Shown here in pieces: positions 43,501-53,870 of a stretch of DNA of 64,000 nucleotides. Position 1 is the first letter of the stretch. Every line of letters begins with the position of its first letter. Both the position numbers and the translations under genes were made by a program. Under the pieces are notes generated by a model. It searched no databases and was not told the origin of the DNA. It saw nothing but the letters and a program-made list of their open reading frames with translations. This stretch comes from Mesostigma viride (lineage: Eukaryota > Streptophyta > Mesostigmatophyceae > Mesostigmatales > Mesostigmataceae). The stretch covers positions 3,213,975-3,277,974 of the forward strand of contig RPFO01000253.1 of assembly GCA_009746045.1 (NCBI GenBank), written 5' to 3'.

Positions 43501-44154
43501 CGATGGTGGAGGTGGTGGAGGTGGTGTGCCGGTGCTTAATTAAGGAAGTCCGCCCAGGTCTGGGTGGAAGGCCGCATCGCTGGCCGGGCCAGCAGATGCC
43601 GGCTGGGCAGCGATGTCCTTCACCGCCTGGGCGGTGAGGCCTGCGGTGTCGACGTGTAGCAGACACTCAAGGGCTCGAGGGCGGTGGCGTGGAGGCGCTT
43701 GTCGATGTTGAGGAGCTGGGCCTTGATGTCGGCAGTGGTGGCGGAAATGGCAGCTAGTGGAGGTGAAGGCGACGGTGGTGGAAAGGTGAGGGAGCTCAGT
43801 AGCCAGCGTACCTCCCATTGCTGCCACATCGGCAGCAAGGGGGGTCACGTGCTGCTGGAAGGCTTCCGTACAGATGGAACGGAGTGTGGGTGCGGAGATG
43901 TATGGAGCCCAGATCTCGCCATCAGAGCGCATGAGAACGGAGTTGAGAATGGTGTGCTGGAGTTGTTGGGGGCGGGCGCACCCGAACAGAGCGCCTGGGT
44001 CAATTCACCATTTGCCGTCCGGGGTGATGAGGCGGTTGGTGCTGTCGAGATGGATGCACAGGTCGTAAAGCGAGGCGTAGTCCCCGAAGAAGCTAGAGGC
44101 AATGCATGGCAGTTGCCGGGGACATGTTGGTCCAGTCGTGATCGTCTACCTTGA
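40561..44154 (-). pseudogene. Decayed LINE, minus strand: ORF1 remnant and a downstream ORF2-like C-terminal fragment
   Basis: On the minus strand, ORF1 starts near 44154 (AFQQHVTPLAADVAAMGGTL, then AQLKQQGLDL and NVIVKHFD), breaks at 43368 where the piggyBac-like copy B begins, and resumes at 41619-41243 (APVLLTF, then KPVY(T/W)-GG and DHKPWQAPPATPATSV, stop). About 30 bases later a frame of 118 residues (40849-41205) begins ARPLSGRH and includes GPHRVIPFVLEEFGAMGPKTAEFF, a block known to me from the C-terminal part of algal LINE proteins. The reverse transcriptase itself is missing, so ORF1 is followed directly by the 3' end of ORF2: an internally deleted copy. Confidence 0.75.
41624..43363. 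mobile_element. piggyBac-like element, copy B (1740 bp), uninterrupted
   Basis: The termini read inward CCCGTGTTTTTTTA; the right flank is TTAA (43364-43367) and the left TCAA (41620-41623), probably one mutation. It has the subterminal AACGCGATACATCGCGTT units and is almost identical to copy C (61082-62830). It interrupts the minus-strand LINE ORF1. Short frames such as 42220-42504 and minus 42883-43122 recur in copies A and C but resemble no transposase. A pyrimidine tract with CAG before TATTGCACGCG (near 42706) looks like an acceptor, so a remnant spliced gene is possible. Confidence 0.85.
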
Positions 44155-44394
44155 AAGGTTGGGGCCGAAAGCGCGGTTCTGTTGGGCGCGACTCTGCTGG
44201 GCGACTGCGTTTATAGGATCAGGCGATGCCGAGGCCGCAGGAGCCGAGTGCACTACCAAAGCTTTAGTGGCCTGAGTCGCTGCCTGGCAGGCCGGGTGGA
44301 ACTATGCAGCCGGAGCTGCAGGCGAATTTTCTTGGCTCATCGCAGCGCCAGGCTGCGTTGCGTAGTCGAGCGTTTGCTCGTCATAATATTGCTT

Positions 44395-44553
44395 TTTAGT
44401 TTCGGAAAAATATATCAGCGTGGGCGTCTTAGAAAGACGAAGCGACGCTAGCAAAACGCTTACGCAGATCATCACGCAGTCCACAGTAAGAATCATTGTA
44501 CAGACCTTTGGCGAGAGCACACAGCCTTGCCACACACTGGAGCCTGGAGGCAT
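44395..44553 (-). pseudogene. Reverse transcriptase remnant of a LINE
   Basis: Minus-strand frame with SVWQGCVLSPKVCTMILTVD, nine residues identical (VWQGCVLSP) to the RT box of the plus-strand LINE at 38740. The rest of the RT domain is not found next to it. It is a small relic, possibly part of the deleted LINE copy at 40561-44154. Confidence 0.5.
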
Positions 44554-44639
44554 GGCGCTCCAACGTCAATTTCAATCACATGCACATCAAGCTTCCTACA
44601 CAAGACAGAGTTGCATGCTCCCGTTTTGATTGGTTATAC

Positions 44640-45560
44640 TGTTTTTTACTTTGCTAGGCAACGGTAAAGTAAGGACATCATGTACAACATTAGTTGTCTC
44701 ATTTAATAGGCGCTCTTCATTGAACCTTATCATTTAACAATAATTGCCTCACTAAATTTAACATGGTAATCCACATGATTTTTCAAAACGTTTTTGGCAA
44801 ATTCATTTATACATGGCACTGCCACCTGGGCGACGCTTGCTCAATTTGTCAAGGCGGCCCTCAGTGCTTGCCATCCTCATTACTCATTTACTTACAGTCT
44901 GCCACACGTTCAACCAAGAAGCCAAGTTGTTGGAACCCAGTCGTTGGTCACTTATTGATTGCCTACGCTGATGTGGCAAAAAATGGCTTGCCCGCCAGCC
45001 AGTCTACCGTTTCCCTCACCTGCACTATGCTGACTAACATAGTTAGAACAAAAACGACACCAAACTGCCTGTGTGAGCAGGATGGTGGCGGGTAGTGTAC
45101 AAGTATACATATATACATCCCCGTTTATGGGGCTTCCAAAATAGGTCTCAAAATACCACCCTCCTATGGTCAACCCAGCCGGGGCCCGGTCTCAGGGAGC
45201 CGCGTTCAGGTGGCCACTTTTTCAAGCATGGCCAAGAAATTGTTCTGGTACAGGTATTTACATACAAAGCAGATGCGTACACCCCAAGGCCGTTATTTTG
45301 CCTTGGCATTTTAGAGTCGCCAGAAACTGGCTACTCGCAAGAAAAGTAGCTCCTGTTTCAGAACAGGACGCCTGGCATTCCGCCCAGAATGAAGGCCCTT
45401 GCGACGCCATGGTGTTGCACGGCTTGCCCGCTCTTTCGCACACTCGCACAACCAGGCAGGCCCGTGGCCATCAAAGGCGGGCCATAGCAGCTCGCATGAC
45501 AGCGACTCGCATCATCGTCGCGCTTCTGGAGGACAAAATGTGGATTAGACGCCAGGAAGA
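44640..45560. other. Unassigned DNA
   Basis: No gene or repeat family recognised. Several open frames of 60-146 residues overlap in different frames and on both strands, with none standing out. Confidence 0.3.
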
Positions 45561-45562
45561 CT

Positions 45563-45997
45563 TCATGCCCAAATGTGTGCAGGGGAATCGAGGTCAACTC
45601 CAGTAGTGCTCTTCAGCCACCGCACGACCTCCGGGTCAGTGCCATAGTATCCCGCCTGGGCAAGAAAACTGCGGACGTCTCGGTCCCACTGAGGCTCCAG
45701 CTTTGCGGGCATGGGCTCGCTAGACGCAAGTTGGCAGAGCTGGACGATGGTATCCAGAACTTTTTGGACATTCCGGACTCCTTCAAGGACGGCGGGGCTC
45801 TGCGATGGCTCAAACTCGCCAGAAAGCTCCACCCGCAGTTCGTCCAAACTATCGCGGGCCCGACCTAGCAAGGCACCGGCCTCGTGGGCAAGCCAAGAGA
45901 CATTGCCGCTCTGCCGAGAGCCTTGCCTGGCCAAGCAGTCAGTGGGCGCGGCAAGACCCTCGAGCTCGACGTCGGAAACTTTTGTATCAGACGGCAT
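45563..45997 (-). CDS. Unknown small protein A, paralogue of the gene at 47015
   Basis: 144 residues from the ATG at 45997 (reading MPSDTKVSDVELEG). The frame stays open upstream to 46489, but the extra part is Cys/His/Phe-rich, overlaps a tandem repeat, and has no counterpart in the paralogue, so the shorter start is preferred. Residues about 50-95 look like an amphipathic helix or coiled coil (ARDSLDELRVEL, then VRNVQKVLDTIVQLCQLA). The C-terminus EVVRWLKSTTGVDLDS is nearly the same as DIARWLKSTTGTDISS in the second gene. No known domain is recognised; no signal peptide or membrane segment. Two related frames preserved in opposite orientation argue for real genes. Confidence 0.6.
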   Translation of the reverse strand: MPSDTKVSDVELEGLAAPTDCLARQGSRQSGNVSWLAHEAGALLGRARDSLDELRVELSGEFEPSQSPAVLEGVRNVQKVLDTIVQLCQLASSEPMPAKLEPQWDRDVRSFLAQAGYYGTDPEVVRWLKSTTGVDLDSPAHIWA

Positions 45998-46142
45998 GTC
46001 TAACCACCAGCCGAAAATGGCAATTTTGCAGACGTGGTGCTCACAGAGAATGGTCACAGAGACTGCACTCGGCAGCGCGCAAAGTGCACGTTCATCAGAT
46101 CTTACAGTGTGCGCAAGTCGCTGACAAAGGGCACTGGTCGTC

Positions 46143-46246
46143 GCGGTACAGTAAAGAAGCGGTCTTGTCCCCACCGCCCACTTGGACAGGACGTGCGGTA
46201 CAGTAAAGAAGCGGGTTTGTCCCCACCGCCCACTTGGACAGGACGT
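46143..46246. repeat. 52-bp tandem duplication between the divergent gene pair
   Basis: Two head-to-tail units (46143-46194 and 46195-46246) beginning GCGGTACAGTAAAGAAGCGG and ending CACTTGGACAGGACGT, differing at two adjacent positions (TC/GT). It lies in the ~1.0-kb region between the two divergent start codons and could carry duplicated regulatory sites. Confidence 0.92.
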
Positions 46247-47014
46247 TTGAATAAAAATAACCGAGATCGCGAAGAGGGCCCGCTGAACTAAGTGGGCCTG
46301 CAGTACACAGTCAGCATTCGCAGGCCTGTGCGCATCCATGTCACCAATCCATTTGAAGATAAAGATATGTGGTGTACGGCTATGAAACGAATCAGATTTG
46401 AAGTCAGACTCGCTACATATTCGTATCTCCAAGGGCGTATGGTGCGCTATAAGCATGCAAAAAACCGTTTCGAAAACTGCTCTGCGCATTTTCTTCCACG
46501 CCTTTTGTCCAACCGCAAGCCTGAAATTGATTCACGACAATCTTTGCCGGCAAAACGTTACTGGAAGGATGGCGGACTCCGCGTCAAAAAGTGAGTGCTG
46601 ATTGGTCCTAGCCGTTGTGCAATCAGATCTGAAATCATCAGGTGACCATTCGCACGGCGTATTATGATTTGTGGGGATGTGCTAAGGACGGTGTCCACGC
46701 GGAGTTTCCCTTTTCAGCACCCTGACGTTGAATTTTTCTACGGTTTGGGCCTGGTTTGGGGCATTCCGACCAATGCGTGGAGGGGAAAAGATGCCGTGGA
46801 CTGTGGGGACGCCTGTCATTGCGCGGGGCGCTTCCGAGTGGAAGTTGACAAGGCTATCACGTCGATCGCAGATTCGCAGTCGACAAGCACAAATCCGAGC
46901 AAGCACTCACGTTTTCACCGTTCGCTCGCTTTGAGAGCAGTTTATCTAATCGAGAGAGGTTTCTGTTGCAAGCAGTGTTTTATCTGTTGTATACGAGGCA
47001 GGAGTCACGTGCAG

Positions 47015-47416
47015 ATGATGGGCCCGTTTTCGGATATGGAGAGGCGCTCGTCCAACGCCGTGCAGAGCTGTGGCGATCACGAATCCACGACAAGAAAGGC
47101 GCGCGCCTCGCTGGATCAAGCCCGCAATGAACTCCACGAATTGGAGGAAGAATTCGCAGGGGGGTTCCAGCCAGAGCATAGCCAGGAGGTTGTCGAGCGC
47201 CTTCGGAACCTCCAACGGATGTTAAACTCGGTCACTGAGCTATGTGAAGCTGCTGCGACGCCACCAACCTACATAGTCACCAGCTCTGCCCCGCGACTGG
47301 AAAAGGAGTTGTCCAATTCCTTTGCCGTTCAAACAGGCCTGGACATCACTGACCCAGACATTGCCAGGTGGTTGAAGAGCACAACTGGGACGGATATCAG
47401 CTCTGCTTTTGCCTAG
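47015..47416 (+). CDS. Unknown small protein B, paralogue of the gene at 45563
   Basis: 133 residues from ATG 47015 (a second ATG follows at 47018). The order of blocks matches protein A: a helix rich in Leu/Glu/Arg (SLDQARNELHELEEEF), a second helix (VVERLRNLQRMLNSVTELCEAA), a short variable linker, then TGLDITDPDIARWLKSTTGTD. The frame is open upstream to 46664, but that part does not match the paralogue. The two genes are divergent with about 1.0 kb between starts, which suggests an old inverted duplication with a shared promoter region. Function unknown; a helical, possibly dimerising cytosolic or nuclear protein is the most that can be said. Confidence 0.6.
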   Translation: MMGPFSDMERRSSNAVQSCGDHESTTRKARASLDQARNELHELEEEFAGGFQPEHSQEVVERLRNLQRMLNSVTELCEAAATPPTYIVTSSAPRLEKELSNSFAVQTGLDITDPDIARWLKSTTGTDISSAFA

Positions 47417-48480
47417 GCGTCAATTCTCCTGTCCGCATTTCAGTGTGGGCGCAGTGGGGGAGGCTTACGTGTGGAAGCACTTTCATTGTTTCCTTGGCGA
47501 GCCTTGCTTCGTTTAAGCAAGTGGCTGCCATGGCCGCCTTGTCCCGGAGAGGCGAGATGTGATCGCAAACTGGCTGTTATGCCGATCTCATCAAACTTAG
47601 GGCCTCGGCGGCCATTATTTATTGCCTGTCGTCATCCAAGTTAAACATGCTGACGAAGGCTGGGACGTCCATCGTCCATCGTCCGCTGTCCTCATAACTT
47701 ATTCCTGACCCTGGGATAGTCTGAAGCCGCGGGTCCTCGGCAAAAGAGGACGTTTGTGTGCTTCTTCCTGACACCCATGCACAGAGCGACTGCGCAAGTG
47801 GACATGGCTGTGTGTTTCAGGCGGAATCCTGGACCTCAGGACCCTACTGTGGCCGGACCGCTGTGGATGGGTGTAATGGGTGAAATGCTCTGTATATGAG
47901 CTCTGGCCCTTGTACAGAGCTTGTCACCCCCATGTGTACCATGTAAATATGACCCAGGTACTCAAGAATGGGGGGTGCCCAAGCCAAGCTTTAATATGAC
48001 TGACTGCATGCGAGGCTTTTTCTACGGACATGGAACTATCTAATGTCGCTGCAGTATGATCACTCTAAAGGCACCCCTTGGGTAGCTAGAATGCGCTGCT
48101 GGGTTTATGATGACTCGGCCTTCTCCAGCTACAAACTGTAAACAGGCAGCGGTCAACGCTGCCAATCTGAGTCGATAACATCAAAATCTCTAAATTTTAT
48201 CATTAAATTGGTTTCTGTGGTTTTGCCGAGGATGTATGATTGTTGTTTGTATAAGTTAATGAAACCACGCTTTATTGTCATTATTGGTTCTTCAAATTAT
48301 ACCACAACACTCACTCTTTGGGACGTAAAGTTAGTTGCAAATTAAGGTGACGGTCCCGGTGCGAATTTTTGTGGCGCGGAAAAAACTCGCGTGACCCGTC
48401 CGTACCGTGAAAAAGTGGTGCATGGTGCGCGCACCCTACCGGAGCTGGCCGTGGCGTTGTGCTTTCAAACAGACTAGAAA
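47417..48480. other. Unassigned DNA downstream of gene B
   Basis: AT-richer, with no long frame. About 30 bases near 48417-48452 (GTGGTGCATGGTGCGCGCAC) resemble a segment of the hAT-like copies near 26450 and 52120, a possible relic of the same family. Confidence 0.3.
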
Positions 48481-48486
48481 AAGATA

Positions 48487-48780
48487 GTGCAGGCAATGCA
48501 GAGAAATTGTGCGAATCTGAAAGAAGCTGAGTTTATGATGTTACTTCATAGCGGAGTTCGTGCGTTCGCAGTCTCCCTGATTTTATTGATGACCATCGTC
48601 ATGGGGGTCCAATCTGAAATTTTCGTCGCGAGGAATAAACTAGAGGGCGGCGGTGATTGTCAGTTTTTATGCGCTTCAATTAGCTTTTTTTGTTGTGTTC
48701 ACCTTTTCTCGGACTTACGGACTTATTTTTTGCGAACTTACCTACCTCATGAATGCGAAATTCCCCAGCGTATTAATTAA
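48487..48780 (+). CDS. Doubtful 97-residue frame with a hydrophobic N-terminal segment
   Basis: From a second ATG (MMLLHSGVRAFAVSLILLMT) it begins like a signal peptide or membrane anchor and goes on with Cys/Phe-rich sequence (CASISFFCCVHLF). It ends in the TTAA tail of the neighbouring LINE, so its end is not native. No homologue recognised; it could be a first exon or chance. Confidence 0.2.
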   Translation: MQAMQRNCANLKEAEFMMLLHSGVRAFAVSLILLMTIVMGVQSEIFVARNKLEGGGDCQFLCASISFFCCVHLFSDLRTYFLRTYLPHECEIPQRIN

Positions 48781-50442
48781 TTAATTGAGTAGGAACATAA
48801 CTCCGTTGGGAGTATATGCAGCACATATCCCAGAGAAGGGGCATACTACTATGGCTTTTAATACATTCTAAGCTACTTCCTGCAAGGGTGGGAATATAAA
48901 CGACACTTGCTCTAGGTGCACCAAGGGCACCTGCACCCCCCAGAGTCTCAAGCTCAACCCAACTAAGGGGAGCCTGTCATGCATGGGGGGCGAAGATCAT
49001 CATGGCTATACAAGAGCTAGAGCGTGGCATCTCAGCAGAGAGCAGCTCTCTGCATGGGCACAGCATAACTAGATAAAGCTAGGCATCTTGAGTGTGGCAC
49101 ATCATAGGCACAAATGTACATGGCTTAATAATGCTCGTGAATCAGCTGATATAGTGCCTGTAGGAGGCGTACATGTACATGGCCACGGTCTATCTATTCC
49201 ACACTACTACTGCTGTATTCCCCTAAGCTGGGGCGTCTGGAGTCGCTGGGGCCACGGGGGTCGCATGCCAGGGCTTGTGGCCGACGTAGATGGTCGCCCC
49301 CTTCCAGTACACCGGCTGCCCCGCCTTGGTCTGCCGGAGCTGGAGGTAGGTCGGCCATAGCTCCCGTCGCCGTTGTTGCTGCGCCAGGGTCAAGTCGTCG
49401 TCAAGGGTGAAGTGAGTCTTCTCGAGCCGCTTGCGGCGTCTGAGAAAAGAAATCTTGTCCGCCGGGTTCTTAAAGCTAGGTGATACGGAGCGGGGGCGCC
49501 CCTGCCTTACCCGCGCGCAGGAAAGGTGCATGGTGGGCGACCAGCTCGATCTCACCAGTAAGGCCCATGCGACCAAGAATTTCTCTCTCAAACGCGCGTG
49601 CAAGCTTCTCGGAATTCTCACCTTCCTCCTTGTCGAAGTGCTTGACGATGACGTTGAGGCTGCGCTTGGCGAGCTCGGCCTTCTCGCGGAGGTCGAGCGT
49701 CTGCTGCTGGAGCTGTGCTGCGACGGCGGAGGTGGTGGAGGTGGTGTGCTGCTTCAGCATGTCCGCCCAGGTCGGGATGGGAGGAGCATCGCCTGCCAGG
49801 CCAGCAGGGCCTGCAGGGGCTGGCTTGGCGGCAATGTACGTCCTTCACCGCTTGGGCGGTGAGGTCTGCGGTGTTTTGCGGGACCTCGATGGCGATGGCA
49901 TTGTCCTTGAGGCGCTGGTCGATGTCGCGGAGCTGGGCGGTGATGGAGGCGGTGGAGGCGGACGGGGGGGGGGGGGTGAAGGCGAGGAGGGTGGCGGTGG
50001 CGGTGGGGATGGTGGGGAGCTCAGCAGCCAGCGTGCGACCCACAGCTGCCACATCTGCAGCTAGGGGCATCACGTGCTGTGAGATGGCTTCGTGGAGGTG
50101 GAGAAGGAGGGTGGATTCGATCAAGGGGATGGGTTGCCAGAGTTCCGCCGAAGCACGCTGAAGGATGGAAAAGAGGGCGGCGAGCTGAAGGCGCGGTCGC
50201 GACCAGCCAGAAAGGTCAGGTGCGCGGTGCTGAAACTGGCCGTCAGACTGGCTGCGGAAGCAGTTATGGCGTTGGAGGCGCTCGCACAGGTCAAGAAGGG
50301 AGGCGTACAACCCATAAAACAGGAGCTCCAGTATGCGGATCTGTGTGGCCAGTCGAAATAGCGCCGGGTCTGTGGACGTCGAAGGTGGAAAATAACCCGT
50401 CAACGTAAAAGTCGTGCTCAGACCAGCTAGGTTCGGTTGCAT
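48772..50442 (-). mobile_element. ORF1-only LINE, minus strand, two frameshifts
   Basis: On the minus strand an ORF1 frame starts at 50442 and ends near 49223, followed by about 440 bases of 3' UTR and a (TTAA)n tail at 48773-48786. The protein has an N-terminal region (SQHVMPLAADVAAVGRTLAA), a coiled coil (VAAQLQQQTLDLREKAELAKRS), an RRM-like part (LNVIVKHFDK to GEIELVAHHAPF) and a CTD (LDDDLTLAQQQRRRELWPTY, then PVYWKGATIYVGHKPW). Frame changes near 49830 and 49475 break it. As in the copy at 24666, no reverse transcriptase follows. Its 3' end matches the 149-bp LINE end at 27809. Confidence 0.75.
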
Positions 50443-50567
50443 GGGCGGCTGCGTTCGGGCTCAGGCGAGGCTGAGGGCGAGGCATGAAGCCCGGGAGGGT
50501 GCGGGGCGACCACCAGTGCGCGACTAGTGTCACCACTGCCTGCCGGACCCGAACACCGCTGCCTGCC

Positions 50568-50635
50568 GGAATCCCGGTGCAGGTGCCGAAAATGGATCGA
50601 CGTCCCATTTTCGACACCTGCGCCACCGGGATTCC
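50568..50635. repeat. Foldback (hairpin) sequence, ~30-bp arms
   Basis: The arms begin GGAATCCCGGTG and reach GAAAATGG on the left, with the inverted counterpart on the right, separated by about eight bases. Three extra bases and one mismatch interrupt the pairing. It could be a small inverted-repeat relic or an RNA hairpin source; no terminator role is implied in a eukaryote. Confidence 0.75.
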
Positions 50636-51743
50636 GGGAAGTGGGGCTTTTTGCCTTAGGGCATACGCTCGGGACTTAATAGAATTAGTACTATGGACCC
50701 GCTGGCGCTGCGCCACTTCTGTTGTGAGATCGGAAAATCTCACTAGCTGGCCCGCGCGAGGGCGCACTTCTAATTTCAACTCCTACATGCCTTCCATCTT
50801 TTACTGGGATTTTCGCGCCAATCCGGCCTTCGGCTGAGATTCCAGGATTGGGCGCGGCATGACCACTTCCAGTCATGACGGCTAACAGCCTTGTGTCATG
50901 CCTAAAGGTTATGTCACCCCGTCAACCTTGGTTAAATTACCGGACGGTTAATTTACGTGCCTATTCGAGTTCTTTTATGCCGGGCTAGGTCGTGCCCGAC
51001 CATGCCTTCTTTGCGCTTTCTGTAGAGCAGGCTATGGCTGTGCTGCGATACATGGCGGGGCCGCCACGACACTGAGCTTTTTGCCCCCCATCTGCCTGAC
51101 GGCACCGCCAGCGTAAACGACATCGCCGAAATGATCAATGAGCCCCAGCTCCGAGTCTCTGTTCAGTTTTGAGCCACGCTCAGGCCCCCAGCCTCCGAGC
51201 TCTTATATCCGCCAGCACCGATGAGCACCCCATGCACAAGGCACCGCCAGCACCCATTTGGCTTCCCCAGAAGCTGACTTGCGCCGGCTCAACCAGAGCG
51301 TCGCAGCCATGGCCGTACAGCTCGACACACTGTCGTCTACCTTGTGCAAGGATACCTCGCTAGCTCGGCCCTGCACAACACTGAGCCTGGCCGAGGTGAA
51401 GGCAGCCATCACCGAGGTGAAGACCCGCCCCCGCCCGCATGCAGCCCAATGGCCTCCCATGCAGTTATGCAGCAATGGCGAAGCAGGCTGACATCGCTAA
51501 CATGATGGCGGATGCTGCCCGGCGGGGGGCAGCGGCCCACAAGACAGCAATGGAAGATGACCACCGATCACGCAGTCGTTGTGGTACGTTTCTTCAGGGT
51601 GGGGTCCTACCAGGAGACGGACACCATGCTCGCCCATCGCCTGCACAAGGAACTCATCGTTGAGTTGCTTCACCTGGGCAATGAACTGCGAATTCACATT
51701 GAGTCGGCAGCATGGATGGTAGGCCAACCTGTCCCCATCCGGG

Positions 51744-53441
51744 CAGAGTGCAATCATACGCCGTATAATACGGTATAATACGGTATAATACGTAATACGC
51801 TGGCTTTGAGCGTATGATTTTTCATACGTAATACGTTTTAGCGCATAATGACGTATTATACCGTATTATACCGTATAATGCCGTGTTTTCCGCGTTTTTT
51901 TTACGTTTTGCGCGGCTAGGATGCCAGAACGACAGGGCAACGATTTGAAGCAACAGATTTCGTATCTCTACTAAGTACTGACCCGTCTGAACTTTCACAA
52001 TTCGACGCGATCTTATTTTGAAATTGTGGTGCACATTCGCTGATACTCATTTCCCCTCTCACCTCTTTGGTCCATAATTGGCTAATAAAATATACCCATT
52101 TCCCCGAAAAATTGTGGTGCACAGTGCGCGCACCGTGCGGAGGTGGCCATGGCGACGTGCGTTCCGTTAAAATATGGCTAATCCGGCGGGCGACAGGCGA
52201 AAAAATTAAGCCGATGGTTAAAAGTGATGTTCTATTATGATGTTTCATAGCAAGATCTGCACTATTTGCAAATTCGCTGCCTTTGTTGGTACAGATTTGC
52301 ACGGGGGTCTCATCCAACAATTTGGACGCGATGAATAATCTAGCATGTGTGCCTGCGACGGTAGAACTCGATATTCGTGGGTTATTTTGATGCAGCAAGA
52401 GCCGTTTAGTAACGGACACCATGAAAATAACCTAAGCATCTTCGATCTGCGGCCATTTCCTGTCATTTCTAAAATGATTTCGTTCAGGCCTGCGCGATCC
52501 GCGGTTAATCCATCCATGGCTGGCTGGCTTTTCTTGCGCGCCTGGGTAGGAAATAATGCCGGCCGTGGTACGTTGATTTGCCGCATGTCACCGCCCAGTC
52601 TGTTTGCGCTCTTAATGAACCTGGCATGAAACTTTTTGCGCCGTTTCTGGGTTTTTCTTGCTATTTTGTTCTCCACTTGTTGCAGTTGTGCTATCAGATT
52701 TTCCGCAGCTTTCAATGGTTTTCCTTACGCTGCGTATGCCATGCTTCCTAAAGCTACCCAGAATTGATCGGGCAGTTATCTGGCTTTGCTACGCTTCCTG
52801 TATGGAGGTTTTCACACGGTAGACATTCTATATTGCGTAGTCAAGGACCCTAGCTGCCTGGGAGCGGCATCACCGTTGCAAGGAGCTGGCGAGCTCATAG
52901 ACGCCTGTCATGCTCTTCAGCCTGCTGGAAAACAAGGTTGTTGTATGGAAGGTGAGAATATGTGAGTTACTTATTATCACATCCCCACCTGTTTAGCCAT
53001 GTTTAACATGTTGGCCCCTTGCTGGCCCACTGCACGGTCCCCTAGTTATTGCTGGCCTTTTTACCATATATAATTACTTGCATCAAAGTGAAGGCACCCA
53101 AGTAAACATAACCAATATAAAGCCACATATATACAGTTATACACATACACACAATTATGCATGCGCACGTTTACATTCTCAGTATTACATGCAATATATC
53201 GATCGTGTCCACAATATCCACCGTATAGAGTATAGCCGAGGGTAGGGCAACCTTGGATTATGTCCAAAACAGTGTTTAAAACATGTGGATTGATGGTGGG
53301 TGTCTTAAAATGTGTAAAATCAGAGTATTCTGAGTGTGTCCGTACGAAAACGTATAATACCGTATTATACCGTATTATACCGTATTATACATTATACTCC
53401 ACCGTGACCGTATAACGCGTATAACGTACGATTGCACTCTG
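51744..53441. mobile_element. hAT-like element, copy 2
   Basis: A 1698-bp element with the same CAGAGTGCAATC termini as copy 1 and the 8-bp duplication CATCCGGG at 51736-51743 and 53442-53449. It is almost identical to 26206-27777 except for two insertions: one near 51890-51925 and one of about 85 bp near 52035-52120 whose edge duplicates AATTGTGGTGCACA. Many CCGTATAATACGG-like units lie at both ends. Confidence 0.87.
52245..52715 (-). CDS. Unidentified 156-residue frame inside hAT-like copy 2
   Basis: The same frame and length as at 26581-27051, with essentially the same sequence. No transposase motif recognised. Listed because the frame is intact in both copies. Confidence 0.3.
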   Translation of the reverse strand: MKAAENLIAQLQQVENKIARKTQKRRKKFHARFIKSANRLGGDMRQINVPRPALFPTQARKKSQPAMDGLTADRAGLNEIILEMTGNGRRSKMLRLFSWCPLLNGSCCIKITHEYRVLPSQAHMLDYSSRPNCWMRPPCKSVPTKAANLQIVQILL

Positions 53442-53870
53442 CATCCGGGTGACCTTCACGAGTGTTGCCTGCAAGGTGAAAGTCCTGCAGCGGGCCCGCA
53501 AGCTTCTGGGCGGCCGGGAAAGGCAAAACCAGCATGACGACTACCTGCTCTCTCCTGCACAGCTCGTAATCAAGAATGGCCTGCTGGCAACCGAGGCTGC
53601 GGTTCAGGCCAAGGCACGAGGAGTTCGCACCTACGTCCGCCTTGTCAACGACATGCACGTACCCCGTTCTTTTCATAATAACGGGCAGCCGGCACGGACG
53701 TGCAAGCTCCCAACAAGCGGTACAAGCCACGTCCCAAGCGTGCCCCTGCTGCATCGCGATCGTCGTCAACGCACGTCCCTGGCATGGAGGGCGCCCGGTA
53801 AGGGCACACCCTTGCGACCTCGCGGTACAATAGGCTTTGGGCACAGCCTTTATTAATCATGAAACAGGCC

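Larger units (their letters stand above)
51250..53870 (+). pseudogene. LINE ORF1-like gene, plus strand, cut by hAT-like copy 2
   Basis: The N-terminal part (LRRLNQSVAAMAVQLDTLSS) is at about 51285-51490, then a change of frame leads to an RRM-like part (HAVVVVRFFRVGSYQETD to NELRIHIESAAWMVGQPVPI) that stops at the hAT insertion at 51743. It resumes at 53450 with VTFTSVACKVKVLQRARKLL and continues to YVRLVNDMHVP. Joining 51743 to 53450 restores one frame. The layout is that of L1-type ORF1 proteins, but the family differs from the ORF1 at 24663. Confidence 0.65.

Noticed and set aside
45998-46489. N-terminal extension of small protein A to 308 residues
   Set aside because: The extension overlaps a 52-bp tandem repeat, has no counterpart in the paralogue and has unusual composition.
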